64,000 nt of DNA, taken from UBA935 sp031556725. Lineage in GTDB: Bacteria > Bacillota > Clostridia > Lachnospirales > Lachnospiraceae. The notes under the pieces were generated by a model. That model was not told the DNA's origin, did no database searches, and saw nothing but the letters and a program-made list of their open reading frames with translations. Both the position numbers and the translations under genes were made by a program. Of the stretch, positions 32,969 to 41,020 are shown piece by piece. Within the stretch, counting starts at the first letter, position 1. The number at the start of each line of letters is the position of its first letter. Location: NCBI GenBank assembly GCA_031556725.1, contig JAVBSL010000004.1, positions 1 to 64,000 on the forward strand. The letters are read 5' to 3'.

Positions 32969-33815
32969 TTTGGGAATGCGTAATTTGAAAATATATATAC
33001 GGGACGGGGGAGGGGTATTCTTTTCCTTTCTGGGAATATTGGTTATCATCGGATTGTATATCTTATTTCTGGGCAATGGTATAAAAGCAGAGGTGGCAGA
33101 TTTGCCGGAAGGCGGATTACTGATTGACAGCTGGGTAATGGCCGGTATTATTGCGGTAGCGTCCGTTACCACTAGTCTGGGAGCCTGTGGTGTTATGGTA
33201 GATGATAAGGTGAAAAAGAATGGAAAGGATCTTCTTTCAGCACCACTTAGGCGCTATCAAATTGTCGGCGGCTATGTGTTCAGTGCCTGTGCGATAGGAT
33301 TGTTAATGTGTATCCTGACTTTTGTTGCAGCAGAAATTTATCTGGCTGTCAGTGGCTGTATCTTGCCGGCACCTGTAACTATGCTGAAAATTATGGGAAT
33401 TATCATTCTGGCAGTGCTATCCTCGGGAGCGATGGTTCTCTTCATTACCAGTTTTTTAAAAACCAACGGTGCTTTTTCCAATGTCAGTATCATCATAGGA
33501 ACCCTGATTGGTTTTCTCACCGGAATGTATCTGCCGGTAGGAACTTTGCCCGAAAATGTACAGTGGCTGATTAAATATTTTCCTGCGTCTCATGTTTGCG
33601 TTTTGCTCAGGCAGACTATGATGGAGGAGACCATGAAAGTTTCCTTTGATGGCGTTCCGGCTGAACTCGTAGAAGAATTTAAGCAGGAAATGGGAGTGGT
33701 TTTTACCTATGGAAGCACCACCGGCACGACGGGGCTGCATGTCACAGTATTAATAGCGACTGCCCTCATCTTTTTTACACTGGCAATTATAAATATGTCT
33801 CGTAAAGCAAAATAA
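32961..33815 (+). CDS. ABC-2 type permease
   Basis: 284 residues, ATG 32961 following GAAGGAGA inside the end of the ATPase gene. Six hydrophobic segments. The loop VDDKVKKNGKDLLSAPLRRYQIV (written here in parts) between the second and third span matches the ABC-2 drug exporter family, and the SASHVCVLLRQ region precedes a long extracytoplasmic loop near the C-terminus. It forms the pore for the ATPase encoded in front. Confidence 0.85.
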   Translation: MINLGMRNLKIYIRDGGGVFFSFLGILVIIGLYILFLGNGIKAEVADLPEGGLLIDSWVMAGIIAVASVTTSLGACGVMVDDKVKKNGKDLLSAPLRRYQIVGGYVFSACAIGLLMCILTFVAAEIYLAVSGCILPAPVTMLKIMGIIILAVLSSGAMVLFITSFLKTNGAFSNVSIIIGTLIGFLTGMYLPVGTLPENVQWLIKYFPASHVCVLLRQTMMEETMKVSFDGVPAELVEEFKQEMGVVFTYGSTTGTTGLHVTVLIATALIFFTLAIINMSRKAK

Positions 33816-33851
33816 TCTATGTTACAATGGACAACGAGGACGGTGAATGCA

Positions 33852-34289
33852 GTGAAGATTAGTATTGAAGAAATCGGCCGGGAGCGGGAGGAAGAGATCG
33901 TAATCCGCTGCCATGAGATAGGTGATGAGGTTCTGCGGGTTATCAATCGGTTAAAATCAGCCGAAGAAACGATAATCGGATATGAGGGTACGAAGATCCA
34001 TCGGATTGCCCCCAAAGACATCTATTACTTTGAAGCGGTAGACAATAAAGTTTTTATTTATTGTCGGTCTCAGGTTTTTGAAACTAAACAGAAATTATAT
34101 GAAATTGAGCAGATGTACGGAGGAGGATATTTCCTGCGTACATCTAAGTCTGTTATTATGAATATTAAAAAGATTAAATATGTCAGCCCGTCCTATAATG
34201 GCCGTTTTGAAGCCTGCTTTGACAGTGGGGAAAAGCAGATTATCTCAAGGCAGTATGTTAGTGACTTGAAGAAAAAGCTGATGATATAG
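33852..34289 (+). CDS. LytTR family DNA-binding regulator
   Basis: 145 residues from GTG 33852, 11 bp after GAGGA; an ATG 33 bp upstream has no ribosome site. There is no receiver domain. The LytTR fold spans ~45-140 (IIGYEGTKIHRIAPKDIYYF, FIYCRSQVFETKQKLYE, FLRTSKSVIMNIKKIKYVSP, then ISRQYVSDLKKKL). Such stand-alone LytTR proteins paired with a DUF3021 membrane protein form LytTR regulatory systems, where the membrane protein inhibits the regulator. Here the likely targets are the ABC genes directly upstream in the same unit. Confidence 0.9.
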   Translation: MKISIEEIGREREEEIVIRCHEIGDEVLRVINRLKSAEETIIGYEGTKIHRIAPKDIYYFEAVDNKVFIYCRSQVFETKQKLYEIEQMYGGGYFLRTSKSVIMNIKKIKYVSPSYNGRFEACFDSGEKQIISRQYVSDLKKKLMI

Positions 34290-34299
34290 GAGGAGTAAA

Positions 34300-34749
34300 A
34301 TGCCTTTTAAAGATATACTGAAACAAATGTTCAGGGATTATTTTGTGATAACAACGGGGGTATTGCTCAGTATGACGGCTTTTTGCATGCTATTTATGCC
34401 GGATAGTAGTTTTTCCGTAACCGAGTTGGGATACGTACTGATCAGTGGGGTGCTCTATGTACTTCCCGATCTGGTGTTTTGTGCTCCGCGGGAACTAAGT
34501 AAAAGACAATGGCTGATACGAAAGGTATTTCATTTCCTGCTGTTGGAAGTTACGGTAATCGGAAGCGGACATTTCTTATTTCGGTGGTTGAGAAGCTGGG
34601 ATTTGACTCAACATATAGTAATGGCAGTGATGGTACTGGTGGTTTATCTGGCGGTAATCTGGATCGGATGGGAAAGAGAGCGGATGAACGCCAAGGCAAT
34701 CAATCAAAAGCTGCGACAGTTATATCAGGAGGAAAAGGAAGATGCTTGA
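34300..34749 (+). CDS. DUF3021 membrane protein (LytTR inhibitor-type)
   Basis: 149 residues, ATG 34300 after AGGAGGAG. Four membrane spans (~15-35, 43-62, 75-95, 103-124) and a charged C-terminal helix (WERERMNAKAINQKLRQLYQ) match DUF3021. In streptococcal LytTR systems this partner holds the regulator inactive at the membrane. The end overlaps the glycosylase gene by 8 bp, so that DNA repair gene is co-transcribed. Confidence 0.85.
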   Translation: MPFKDILKQMFRDYFVITTGVLLSMTAFCMLFMPDSSFSVTELGYVLISGVLYVLPDLVFCAPRELSKRQWLIRKVFHFLLLEVTVIGSGHFLFRWLRSWDLTQHIVMAVMVLVVYLAVIWIGWERERMNAKAINQKLRQLYQEEKEDA

Positions 34750-35578
34750 AATACCGGAAGGCCAAACCATTGCAAGACAAATAAACGAAACCTTGCAGGG
34801 AAAGATAATTTCCTATGCGGAAGCAAATCACTCGCCCCATGGGTTTGCCTGGTATTTTGGCGATCCGGCCGGTTATGACGAACTCCTTGCCGGTAAAAGA
34901 ATCGGAAACAGCTATGCCCGTGGCGGGATGGTAGAGATTGAAGCGGAAGACTGCCGAATCGTGCTTGGCGATGGTGTGGCGCTGCGATACTATGAGGATC
35001 TGAAAAAAGTTCCGGAGAAGCATCAGCTATATATTGAATTTGATGACCAGACGGCTTTAGCGGGAACGGTACAGATGTATGGTGGCATATGGGCTTACCA
35101 CGAGGGAGAAAATGAAAATCCTTATTACCTGCTAGCTGTGGAAAAACCGTCACCATTATCTGCGGAATTTGACTATGAATATTTTTTGACTTTAAGAGAC
35201 AATAAAACGACACGAATGTCAGCAAAAGCCTTTTTGGCAACAGAACAGCGGATACCGGGGCTTGGCAATGGTGTTTTACAGGATATCCTGCTGCTGGCCG
35301 GGTTTCATCCCAAAAGAAAGATGTCAGAGGTGTCGGAAGAAGAATATCGTAATCTATATGAAATATTGAAGCAGACACTTCAGAATATGACTGACTTGGG
35401 AGGACGAGATACGGAAAAGGACTTATTCGGCAATCCCGGCGGATACACCACCCGCTTAAGCAAAAAGACCTATGGTAAGGGTGATGCATGGGGCCCATGT
35501 TCGATTTGCGGGAACCCCATTCATAAGGCTAATTATATGGGAGGAACCATCTACTATTGTGAAAGGTGTCAAAAATGA
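34742..35578 (+). CDS. Fpg/Nei-like DNA glycosylase with altered N-terminus
   Basis: 278 residues. The helix-two-turn-helix part (TEQRIPGLGNGVLQDILLLAGF) and the C-terminal zinc finger (CSIC ... YYCERC) identify it as a member of the Fpg/endonuclease VIII family. The mature N-terminus of true Fpg/Nei is Pro-Glu (MPELPE or MPEGPE), the Pro being the Schiff-base nucleophile. Here it starts MLEIPEGQTIARQ, so Pro2 is Leu while Glu3 remains. This Clostridia subgroup may use another residue, lack lyase activity, or only bind lesions. It overlaps the DUF3021 gene by 8 bp. Confidence 0.8.
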   Translation: MLEIPEGQTIARQINETLQGKIISYAEANHSPHGFAWYFGDPAGYDELLAGKRIGNSYARGGMVEIEAEDCRIVLGDGVALRYYEDLKKVPEKHQLYIEFDDQTALAGTVQMYGGIWAYHEGENENPYYLLAVEKPSPLSAEFDYEYFLTLRDNKTTRMSAKAFLATEQRIPGLGNGVLQDILLLAGFHPKRKMSEVSEEEYRNLYEILKQTLQNMTDLGGRDTEKDLFGNPGGYTTRLSKKTYGKGDAWGPCSICGNPIHKANYMGGTIYYCERCQK

Positions 35579-35612
35579 AGTGTCAATAATATTTGAGGAG
35601 AAATGAAGAAAA

Positions 35613-36992
35613 ATGCAAAATGAAGTACAGGCAAACGTAACAGAAAACAAGATGGGTGTTATGCCCGTTAACAAGCTGCTGATCAGTATGTCCCTGCCGG
35701 TGATGATATCTATGCTGGTGCAGGCACTTTACAATATCGTGGACAGTATCTTTGTGGCACAGATAGGTGAGGATGCATTGACAGCGGTATCCCTGGCCTT
35801 TCCCATCCAGACATTGATGATTGCGTTGGCTACCGGAACGGCTATCGGTATCAACGCCGTATTATCAAAGGCTCTGGGAGAAAAAAATGCGGATAAGGTA
35901 AATGGATCGGCAATTAACGGTATCTTTTTAGCAGCTTTATCATATATAGTGTTCTTATTGATTGGATTATTTGCAGTGGAAGCTTTTTATCGGGGACAAA
36001 CCGATAATGTAGAAATTATCAAATACGGAAAGGAATATCTGACCGTTATCAATTGTTTTTCTCTGGGTGTATTTTTTCAGATAACGTTGGAAAAACTGCT
36101 GCAGTCTACGGGAAAGACTTTTTACACTATGATTACGCAAGGTGTGGGAGCTGTCATCAATATTATTTTGGATCCGATCATGATATTCGGATTGTTTGGC
36201 TGTCCGGCCATGGGAGTAACGGGGGCGGCAGTGGCAACAGTAATAGGTCAGACAGTAGCCGCATTTTTAGCATTATATTTTAATTTGAAAAAGAACCATG
36301 AAATAACCCTTCGTATCAAAGGATTCCGTCCAGACGGGGTGATTATCAAACAGATTTATGCGGTGGGCGTTCCTTCTATTATCATACAGGCGGGCGGCTC
36401 GATTATGGTATATGCTATGAATCAGATACTGATTGGCTTTACTTCTACGGCAACGGCGGTGTTTGGAGTGTACTATAAGCTGCAAAGCTTTATCTTTATG
36501 CCGGTATTTGGATTGAACAGCGGTTTGATGCCCATTGTTGCCTATAATTATGGCGCCCGAAAAAGAGAACGGGTGGTCAAGGCGGTTAAGCTTAGTGCTA
36601 TATATGCAACGGCGATTATGGTTGTCGGATTTGTAGCATTTCAAACCTTTCCGGGTCTGCTGCTTAAGATGTTCAATGCATCGGAAAATATGATTGCGAT
36701 TGGAACTCCTTCCCTTAGAATCATCAGTATCAGTTTCCTTTTTGCCGGCTTTAATATTGTTGTGGGTTCCATGTTCTCCGCACTGGGCAATGGAGTATAT
36801 AGTATGATTGTTTCCACGGCAAGACAATTGGTGGTGCTGGTACCGGCGGCATTTTTGCTGTCTCTTTTGGGAAAAGTGGATTATGTATGGTGGTCATTCC
36901 CCATTTCGGAGGTGGTGGCGATTACCATGACAGTTATGTTTACGTTTAGAATTAATAATAAGATTATTAGACATATCGGTATTGACAGTTAA
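35613..36992 (+). CDS. MATE family multidrug/Na+ efflux transporter
   Basis: 459 residues with 12 membrane spans in two similar halves. Typical MATE stretches include the start (LLISMSLPVMISMLVQALYNIVDSIFV), GAVINIILDPIMIFGLFG-like in the middle of the first half, and PIVAYNYGARKRERV after span 8. Exchanges toxic cations or drugs for H+ or Na+. It stands 34 bp after the glycosylase gene and 38 bp before tRNA-Leu. Confidence 0.92.
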   Translation: MQNEVQANVTENKMGVMPVNKLLISMSLPVMISMLVQALYNIVDSIFVAQIGEDALTAVSLAFPIQTLMIALATGTAIGINAVLSKALGEKNADKVNGSAINGIFLAALSYIVFLLIGLFAVEAFYRGQTDNVEIIKYGKEYLTVINCFSLGVFFQITLEKLLQSTGKTFYTMITQGVGAVINIILDPIMIFGLFGCPAMGVTGAAVATVIGQTVAAFLALYFNLKKNHEITLRIKGFRPDGVIIKQIYAVGVPSIIIQAGGSIMVYAMNQILIGFTSTATAVFGVYYKLQSFIFMPVFGLNSGLMPIVAYNYGARKRERVVKAVKLSAIYATAIMVVGFVAFQTFPGLLLKMFNASENMIAIGTPSLRIISISFLFAGFNIVVGSMFSALGNGVYSMIVSTARQLVVLVPAAFLLSLLGKVDYVWWSFPISEVVAITMTVMFTFRINNKIIRHIGIDS

Positions 36993-37030
36993 GGGTAGGA
37001 ATGTTACGATAGAGAACGGTAAAAAGCCAT

Positions 37031-37110
37031 GCGGATATGGCGGAATTGGCAGACGCGCCAGATTTAGGTTCTGGTGGGAGACCGTGCAGGTTCAAGTCCT
37101 GTTATCCGCA
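37031..37110 (+). tRNA. tRNA-Leu (anticodon TAG)
   Basis: Acceptor arms GCGGATA and TATCCGC pair fully, discriminator A at 37110. The anticodon arm CCAGA-TTTAGGT-TCTGG has anticodon TAG. The variable arm is short (GGGAGACC-type). CCA is not encoded. The mosaic island begins directly downstream, so the 3' end of this tRNA is a plausible past integration site, though I find no second copy of it in the window. Confidence 0.93.
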
Positions 37111-37181
37111 TTGAATCATGATAATACGAACCCTGTTCCAATTGGGGACGGTTTCGGGTTTGTGGTGTATCTTGATTGAAC

Positions 37182-37215
37182 AAAACGGCGGTATCAGTGA
37201 TGATATCGCCGTTTT
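37182..37215 (+). terminator. Bidirectional terminator at the island's left edge
   Basis: AAAACGGCGGTATCA (37182-37196) and TGATATCGCCGTTTT (37201-37215) form a 15-bp stem (one G-T) with a GTGA loop. It ends leftward transcripts from the two small genes at 37223-37868. Confidence 0.85.
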
Positions 37216-37222
37216 GTTATGG

Positions 37223-37384
37223 TTATTTCTTATCTGTGTTTTCTCTCTGGCTTTTCTGCCATTCTTCAAATTCCCTTTTTCCCTCTGGGCTTTCAAAGAA
37301 TTTCTGAATTTCAGGAAACAGACACCGGGCTAGAGAGTCGATCTCGTGTTGTGGGATATGTTTGTTTGATTTTGTTGTTACCAT
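37223..37384 (-). CDS. Small mobile-element protein, 53 residues
   Basis: ATG 37384 after AAAGGCGG. The acidic, helical sequence (HEIDSLARCLFPEIQKFFES, then PEGKREFEEWQKSQ) matches a type of ~50-residue protein (EEI..LAR.L.P.I..FF.S.EG..EF..W) often found next to Cys-rich VLP genes in Firmicutes integrative elements. Function unknown. It follows the Cys-rich VLP gene on the same strand and is ended by the terminator at 37182-37215. Confidence 0.65.
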   Translation of the reverse strand: MVTTKSNKHIPQHEIDSLARCLFPEIQKFFESPEGKREFEEWQKSQRENTDKK

Positions 37385-37511
37385 ATACCGCCTTTCTCAA
37401 TCAAACTGTTTTGTGACCGTTAGAAGCCGCTTTTCGGGGGAAAGGGTATAAACTATTATAATCCCCAGAATAGAAGCTCTGAGCCCTTGTAAAAGCGGGT
37501 TTTGTAAGGCT

Positions 37512-37868
37512 CTAATTGTCCGCATTGCTTCGTTTCCTTTTGTTGCTGTCGTTTTTTTGCTGCCTATGTACTTTCCGGGCGCAATTAGCACAGTATTTTG
37601 CCCGGTTAGAACAAGGGGCGAAAAGTGTACCACATACGGCACAGCGTTTCGTCTCATGCCCCATGATTTCAGCATACAAGGTTTTATCTGCCGGAAGTAC
37701 GGCATTGATAAACCACTTGCACATAAGGGAGTAAGAAATACTTTGGACACAGACACATTCATCCCCATCTTCTAGTACGATACATTTCCCATTGTCATAG
37801 TTACAACAGGTGGTACGGATTAGGGCGTTTGCTTTCCGGCGCATGGCCGGGGTCATTTGTTTTGCCAT
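37512..37868 (-). CDS. Cysteine-rich VLP-domain protein
   Basis: 118 residues with 12 cysteines (CCNYDNGKCIVLEDGDECVC, MCKWF, CAVCGTLFAPCSNRAKYCANC). The final CxxC-x7-8-C-x4-CxxC group resembles a zinc ribbon followed by a basic tail (RKVHRQQKNDSNKRKR). Pfam's Cys_rich_VLP family, common in conjugative transposons of the gut Clostridia, has this layout. Probably a zinc-stabilised DNA- or RNA-binding protein; no function is established. Divergent from the XRE gene at 38050. Confidence 0.8.
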   Translation of the reverse strand: MAKQMTPAMRRKANALIRTTCCNYDNGKCIVLEDGDECVCVQSISYSLMCKWFINAVLPADKTLYAEIMGHETKRCAVCGTLFAPCSNRAKYCANCARKVHRQQKNDSNKRKRSNADN

Positions 37869-38049
37869 AAAACACTCCTTCGATTTTTTGTCTGCCGACT
37901 GAAATAAGCATACCTGTTTTAAGACATCTTTTCCGTATATCCGAAAGGTTGGAAATGGTGTTGGTATATCAAAAAATCCTCGCTTATGGAAAGAGTTATG
38001 CTATAATGGAAAAGTAGATTTTGATGTGGGCAAAGGGGAGGAGTAGCAC

Positions 38050-38862
38050 ATGAATGTTTCGTTGACATTGCAGGAAAAATTAAAAGATTTGCGGGTGGAG
38101 CGAGGATTGAAACTGGAACAGCTTTCAGAGCAAACGGGGATTTCCACATCCTCATTGAGTAGTTATGAAACTGACGAATACAAGGATATCAGTGTGTATA
38201 ATCTGGTGACGTTGGCAAGGTTCTATGATGTTACGGCTGATTATCTATTGGGGCTTACCGATATCAAAAAACAGGCTAAGGCAGAACTTCATGAACTGCA
38301 TTTAAGTGACCGGATGATTGAGCTATTAAGGGATAGGAAAATCAATACTCGGTTGTTGTGCGAGATGGCAGAACACCCGGATTTTATGAAGTTGCTAGCA
38401 GATATTGAGATATATGTAGATGGTATTGCCGGTATGCAGATACAGCATCTTAATAGTGTAGTGGATATGGCGAGGGTTGAAATTGTGGAACGCTATCAAC
38501 CGGATGAAAATGATAAAACCTTAAAAGCATTGGAAGCGGCACACATCAATGAGGACAGTTATTTTTCCATGCGTGTCCATGAGGATATGGATAGTATTAT
38601 TCGAGAGATAAAAAGAGTACATAAAAGTGACAGTACCAGTGCGCCGGAAACTTCTACTGTACAGGAATTTAAAAAAGCAGTAGAAGAAGCTGATAACTTC
38701 AATGGGAGTGTATATGAGAAACAAATCATTATGCTATTAAGGCAGTTGGGGATTGATTATAATAAACTGACACCAGAGGAATTTAGAGTATTGGTGAAAG
38801 CATTTAATAAATCTAAACACTTAAAAAGTCCGGGAAGAAAGAGGGGGAAGAAGCGAATGTGA
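38050..38862 (+). CDS. XRE family regulator of an integrative element
   Basis: 270 residues, ATG 38050 after GGGGAGGAG. Residues ~8-70 form a lambda-repressor-like helix-turn-helix (LKDLRVERGLKLEQLSEQTG, STSSLSSYE) followed by VYNLVTLARFYDVTADYLLG. The long C-terminal part is helical and charged without a recognised domain and ends in a very basic tail (KSPGRKRGKKR). Proteins of this size and start are typical of Tn1549-like conjugative elements, beside Cys-rich VLP genes. Here the rest of such an element is missing, and a 25-bp palindromic repeat follows 48 bp after the stop. Confidence 0.85.
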   Translation: MNVSLTLQEKLKDLRVERGLKLEQLSEQTGISTSSLSSYETDEYKDISVYNLVTLARFYDVTADYLLGLTDIKKQAKAELHELHLSDRMIELLRDRKINTRLLCEMAEHPDFMKLLADIEIYVDGIAGMQIQHLNSVVDMARVEIVERYQPDENDKTLKALEAAHINEDSYFSMRVHEDMDSIIREIKRVHKSDSTSAPETSTVQEFKKAVEEADNFNGSVYEKQIIMLLRQLGIDYNKLTPEEFRVLVKAFNKSKHLKSPGRKRGKKRM

Positions 38863-38910
38863 GGGTGGTTTTGGTCATATAACTTATTCTAAATTAATAA
38901 AATATAGAAC

Positions 38911-38937
38911 AACTTCGGGACAAGTTGACCCGAAGTT
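38911..38937. repeat. Module-joint palindromic repeat, copy R1
   Basis: Palindromic repeat with arms ACTTCGGG / CCCGAAGT around ACAAGTTGA (38912-38936, 25 bp). It lies between the XRE gene and the DUF262/KAP module. The remaining sequence 38938-39157 is AT-rich and carries an extended -10 box TGATATAAT (39009-39017). Confidence 0.8.
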
Positions 38938-39157
38938 GCGCGATTTAGACCACGGCTAAAGTTGATTTAGTTTATAAATATTTAGTTCTATATTTTTACA
39001 TTTATTTTTGATATAATTGAATCAGATTTTTAGAGAGTTATGGTTACTATATGAATTAAGGCGAATTTATTGGCTGTGTCAAGGCAGAGATTAAGGCATA
39101 AATAAAGTAATATATGTAAAATGAGATACTTTTCGAAATTATTGGAGGATACCAAGG

Positions 39158-40852
39158 ATGGCTTTTGATGCAAAAGAGAAAACTGTTGATACACTTTTTC
39201 AAAATGTGATTTATGTAATACCTAGAAATCAGCGTAGATATGTTTGGACAAGTCAAAACTGGACTGACATGCTTGAAGATATTTTACTCGTAGCTGATAG
39301 TATTTCTACTTCACATTTTATTGGAAGTATAGTTTTGAAAGATGAAGGAAAAGATGAAGGACTTTCAAAATATACCGTAATTGATGGGCAACAAAGAATA
39401 ATTACTTTGACTATTCTTTTGACAGCCATAATGTTTACAATGAAAAAAAGAAATATGTTAGATGATTTTGGTGGTACAGAAAAATATCTTGTAGCAAAGG
39501 ATATTAAGAATAAATTTAGAGAAATTGTTTATCCAGAATATCATCTTTCACTTCCAAAGATGGTTAATAGTATTCTAAATATAGAACAGGCTGAAATTGA
39601 AACAAAAAGTATTACCGCTTTCACTAGTCATTGTACTATGTCAATTTCAAAAGATAAGAATATTATCGACTCTTTTAAGTTTTTTGCAGGCAAATTTGAA
39701 GGTTTTGATAATGATTATTTGTTGAAAATTCGTGATGCAGTTATAAATATAGGGTATGTCAACATCATTTCAACAACAGATGAAGATTCATATACAATAT
39801 TTGAAATATTAAATGCACGTGGGCTTGAGTTGGAAGATCATGAACTGTTGAAAAACTATATCATGAGATATATGCATCCTATTGAACTTCGCGATGATGC
39901 TAAACGCATTTGGGAAGAGGTGGAAAATAATCTTGGACGTAACATTCAATCATTTTTGAGACATTATGCTATACATAAATACAATTATGACAGAAAGCGA
40001 GGCATTACCGTATATAAAGAAATACAAAATGTAACCAAGGGAAGAAATGTAAATCATCTATTAGATGATATAAAAATTAAGTCGGATTATTACACACAAT
40101 TTTTTTCTCCATCCCCTGACAATCTTGTTGAGTATAAAGTTTTTATATTCTTTCGCCAAAAAAGAGTTGAACAATTCAGACCACTACTGTTGAGTTTGAT
40201 GCATCAAAAAACACTAGAAAATCTTACATTAGAAAAATATAATTCTATTTTAAAATTTTTATATAACTTTTTTATTTGTTATAAGATAATTGGTGAAGAA
40301 AATTCAAATATGTTAAGTGATTCCGTGTACAAATCTGCATATCTTTTAGAAAATGAATATACAGTTGTAAAGCTTGAAGAATGTGTGAAAAACTTAAAAT
40401 CAAAATTACCATCTTTAGAATCGTTTACGAATTCTTTTAAAAATGTCGGCTGGTCTAATCATTGGGGAATTTATCAAGATTCAAGAAATAAAGATAGATG
40501 TAAAATTGTCCTTGAGCTTCTTGAAGAATATGTATCGAATAGAACAATAAACATCGATGTTACTATTGAACATATACTGCCGGATAGTGATAGTATTGAA
40601 AATGCCCAAATAGGTAATTTATTTTATTTAGAAGGTAATTTAAATGAGCGATGTTCAGATAAGAAACTTTTAGAGAAGTATGATATTTACAATGAGTCAT
40701 CTCTAATGTGTCCTCATAGCTTTGTTCAGAGATATAGAGAAAAAGAGTTTGTACCATATAATCGCACAGAATTTTTAGCGAAATTGATCTATAACAATAT
40801 TTTAAATATACCCGATCAAACGGAAATTATCATTAACAATGAAATAGTGTAG
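39158..40852 (+). CDS. DUF262/DUF1524 protein, GmrSD-like nuclease
   Basis: 564 residues, ATG 39158 after TTGGAGGA. The N-terminal DUF262 domain has the ParB-like signature YTVIDGQQRIITLTILL (~residues 71-87) and RNQRRYVW (~24-31). DUF262 hydrolyses nucleotides in the type IV restriction enzyme GmrSD. The C-terminal DUF1524 region keeps IEHILPDSDS (~470) and GNLFYLEGNLNERC then KKLLEKYDIY, the His-Asn-Lys nuclease pattern. A 564-residue single-chain DUF262-DUF1524 protein is normal for this group and is usually antiphage. The next gene, a KAP NTPase, follows after 168 bp on the same strand. Base composition is clearly more AT-rich than the flanking genome. Confidence 0.85.
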   Translation: MAFDAKEKTVDTLFQNVIYVIPRNQRRYVWTSQNWTDMLEDILLVADSISTSHFIGSIVLKDEGKDEGLSKYTVIDGQQRIITLTILLTAIMFTMKKRNMLDDFGGTEKYLVAKDIKNKFREIVYPEYHLSLPKMVNSILNIEQAEIETKSITAFTSHCTMSISKDKNIIDSFKFFAGKFEGFDNDYLLKIRDAVINIGYVNIISTTDEDSYTIFEILNARGLELEDHELLKNYIMRYMHPIELRDDAKRIWEEVENNLGRNIQSFLRHYAIHKYNYDRKRGITVYKEIQNVTKGRNVNHLLDDIKIKSDYYTQFFSPSPDNLVEYKVFIFFRQKRVEQFRPLLLSLMHQKTLENLTLEKYNSILKFLYNFFICYKIIGEENSNMLSDSVYKSAYLLENEYTVVKLEECVKNLKSKLPSLESFTNSFKNVGWSNHWGIYQDSRNKDRCKIVLELLEEYVSNRTINIDVTIEHILPDSDSIENAQIGNLFYLEGNLNERCSDKKLLEKYDIYNESSLMCPHSFVQRYREKEFVPYNRTEFLAKLIYNNILNIPDQTEIIINNEIV

Positions 40853-41020
40853 ATATTTTGCTTGGAATTAAGTTGCCAATTATGTTTATAACCTTCTGTG
40901 GCACATTATGTATAAAACCGATAAGCATTGATAGCAATAAGGAGTAGTTTGGTTATTCACTGATTTTAGCTATAAGCAGTGACTGACTTGATAAAATAAA
41001 AATAACAGAGGTGATAAATT

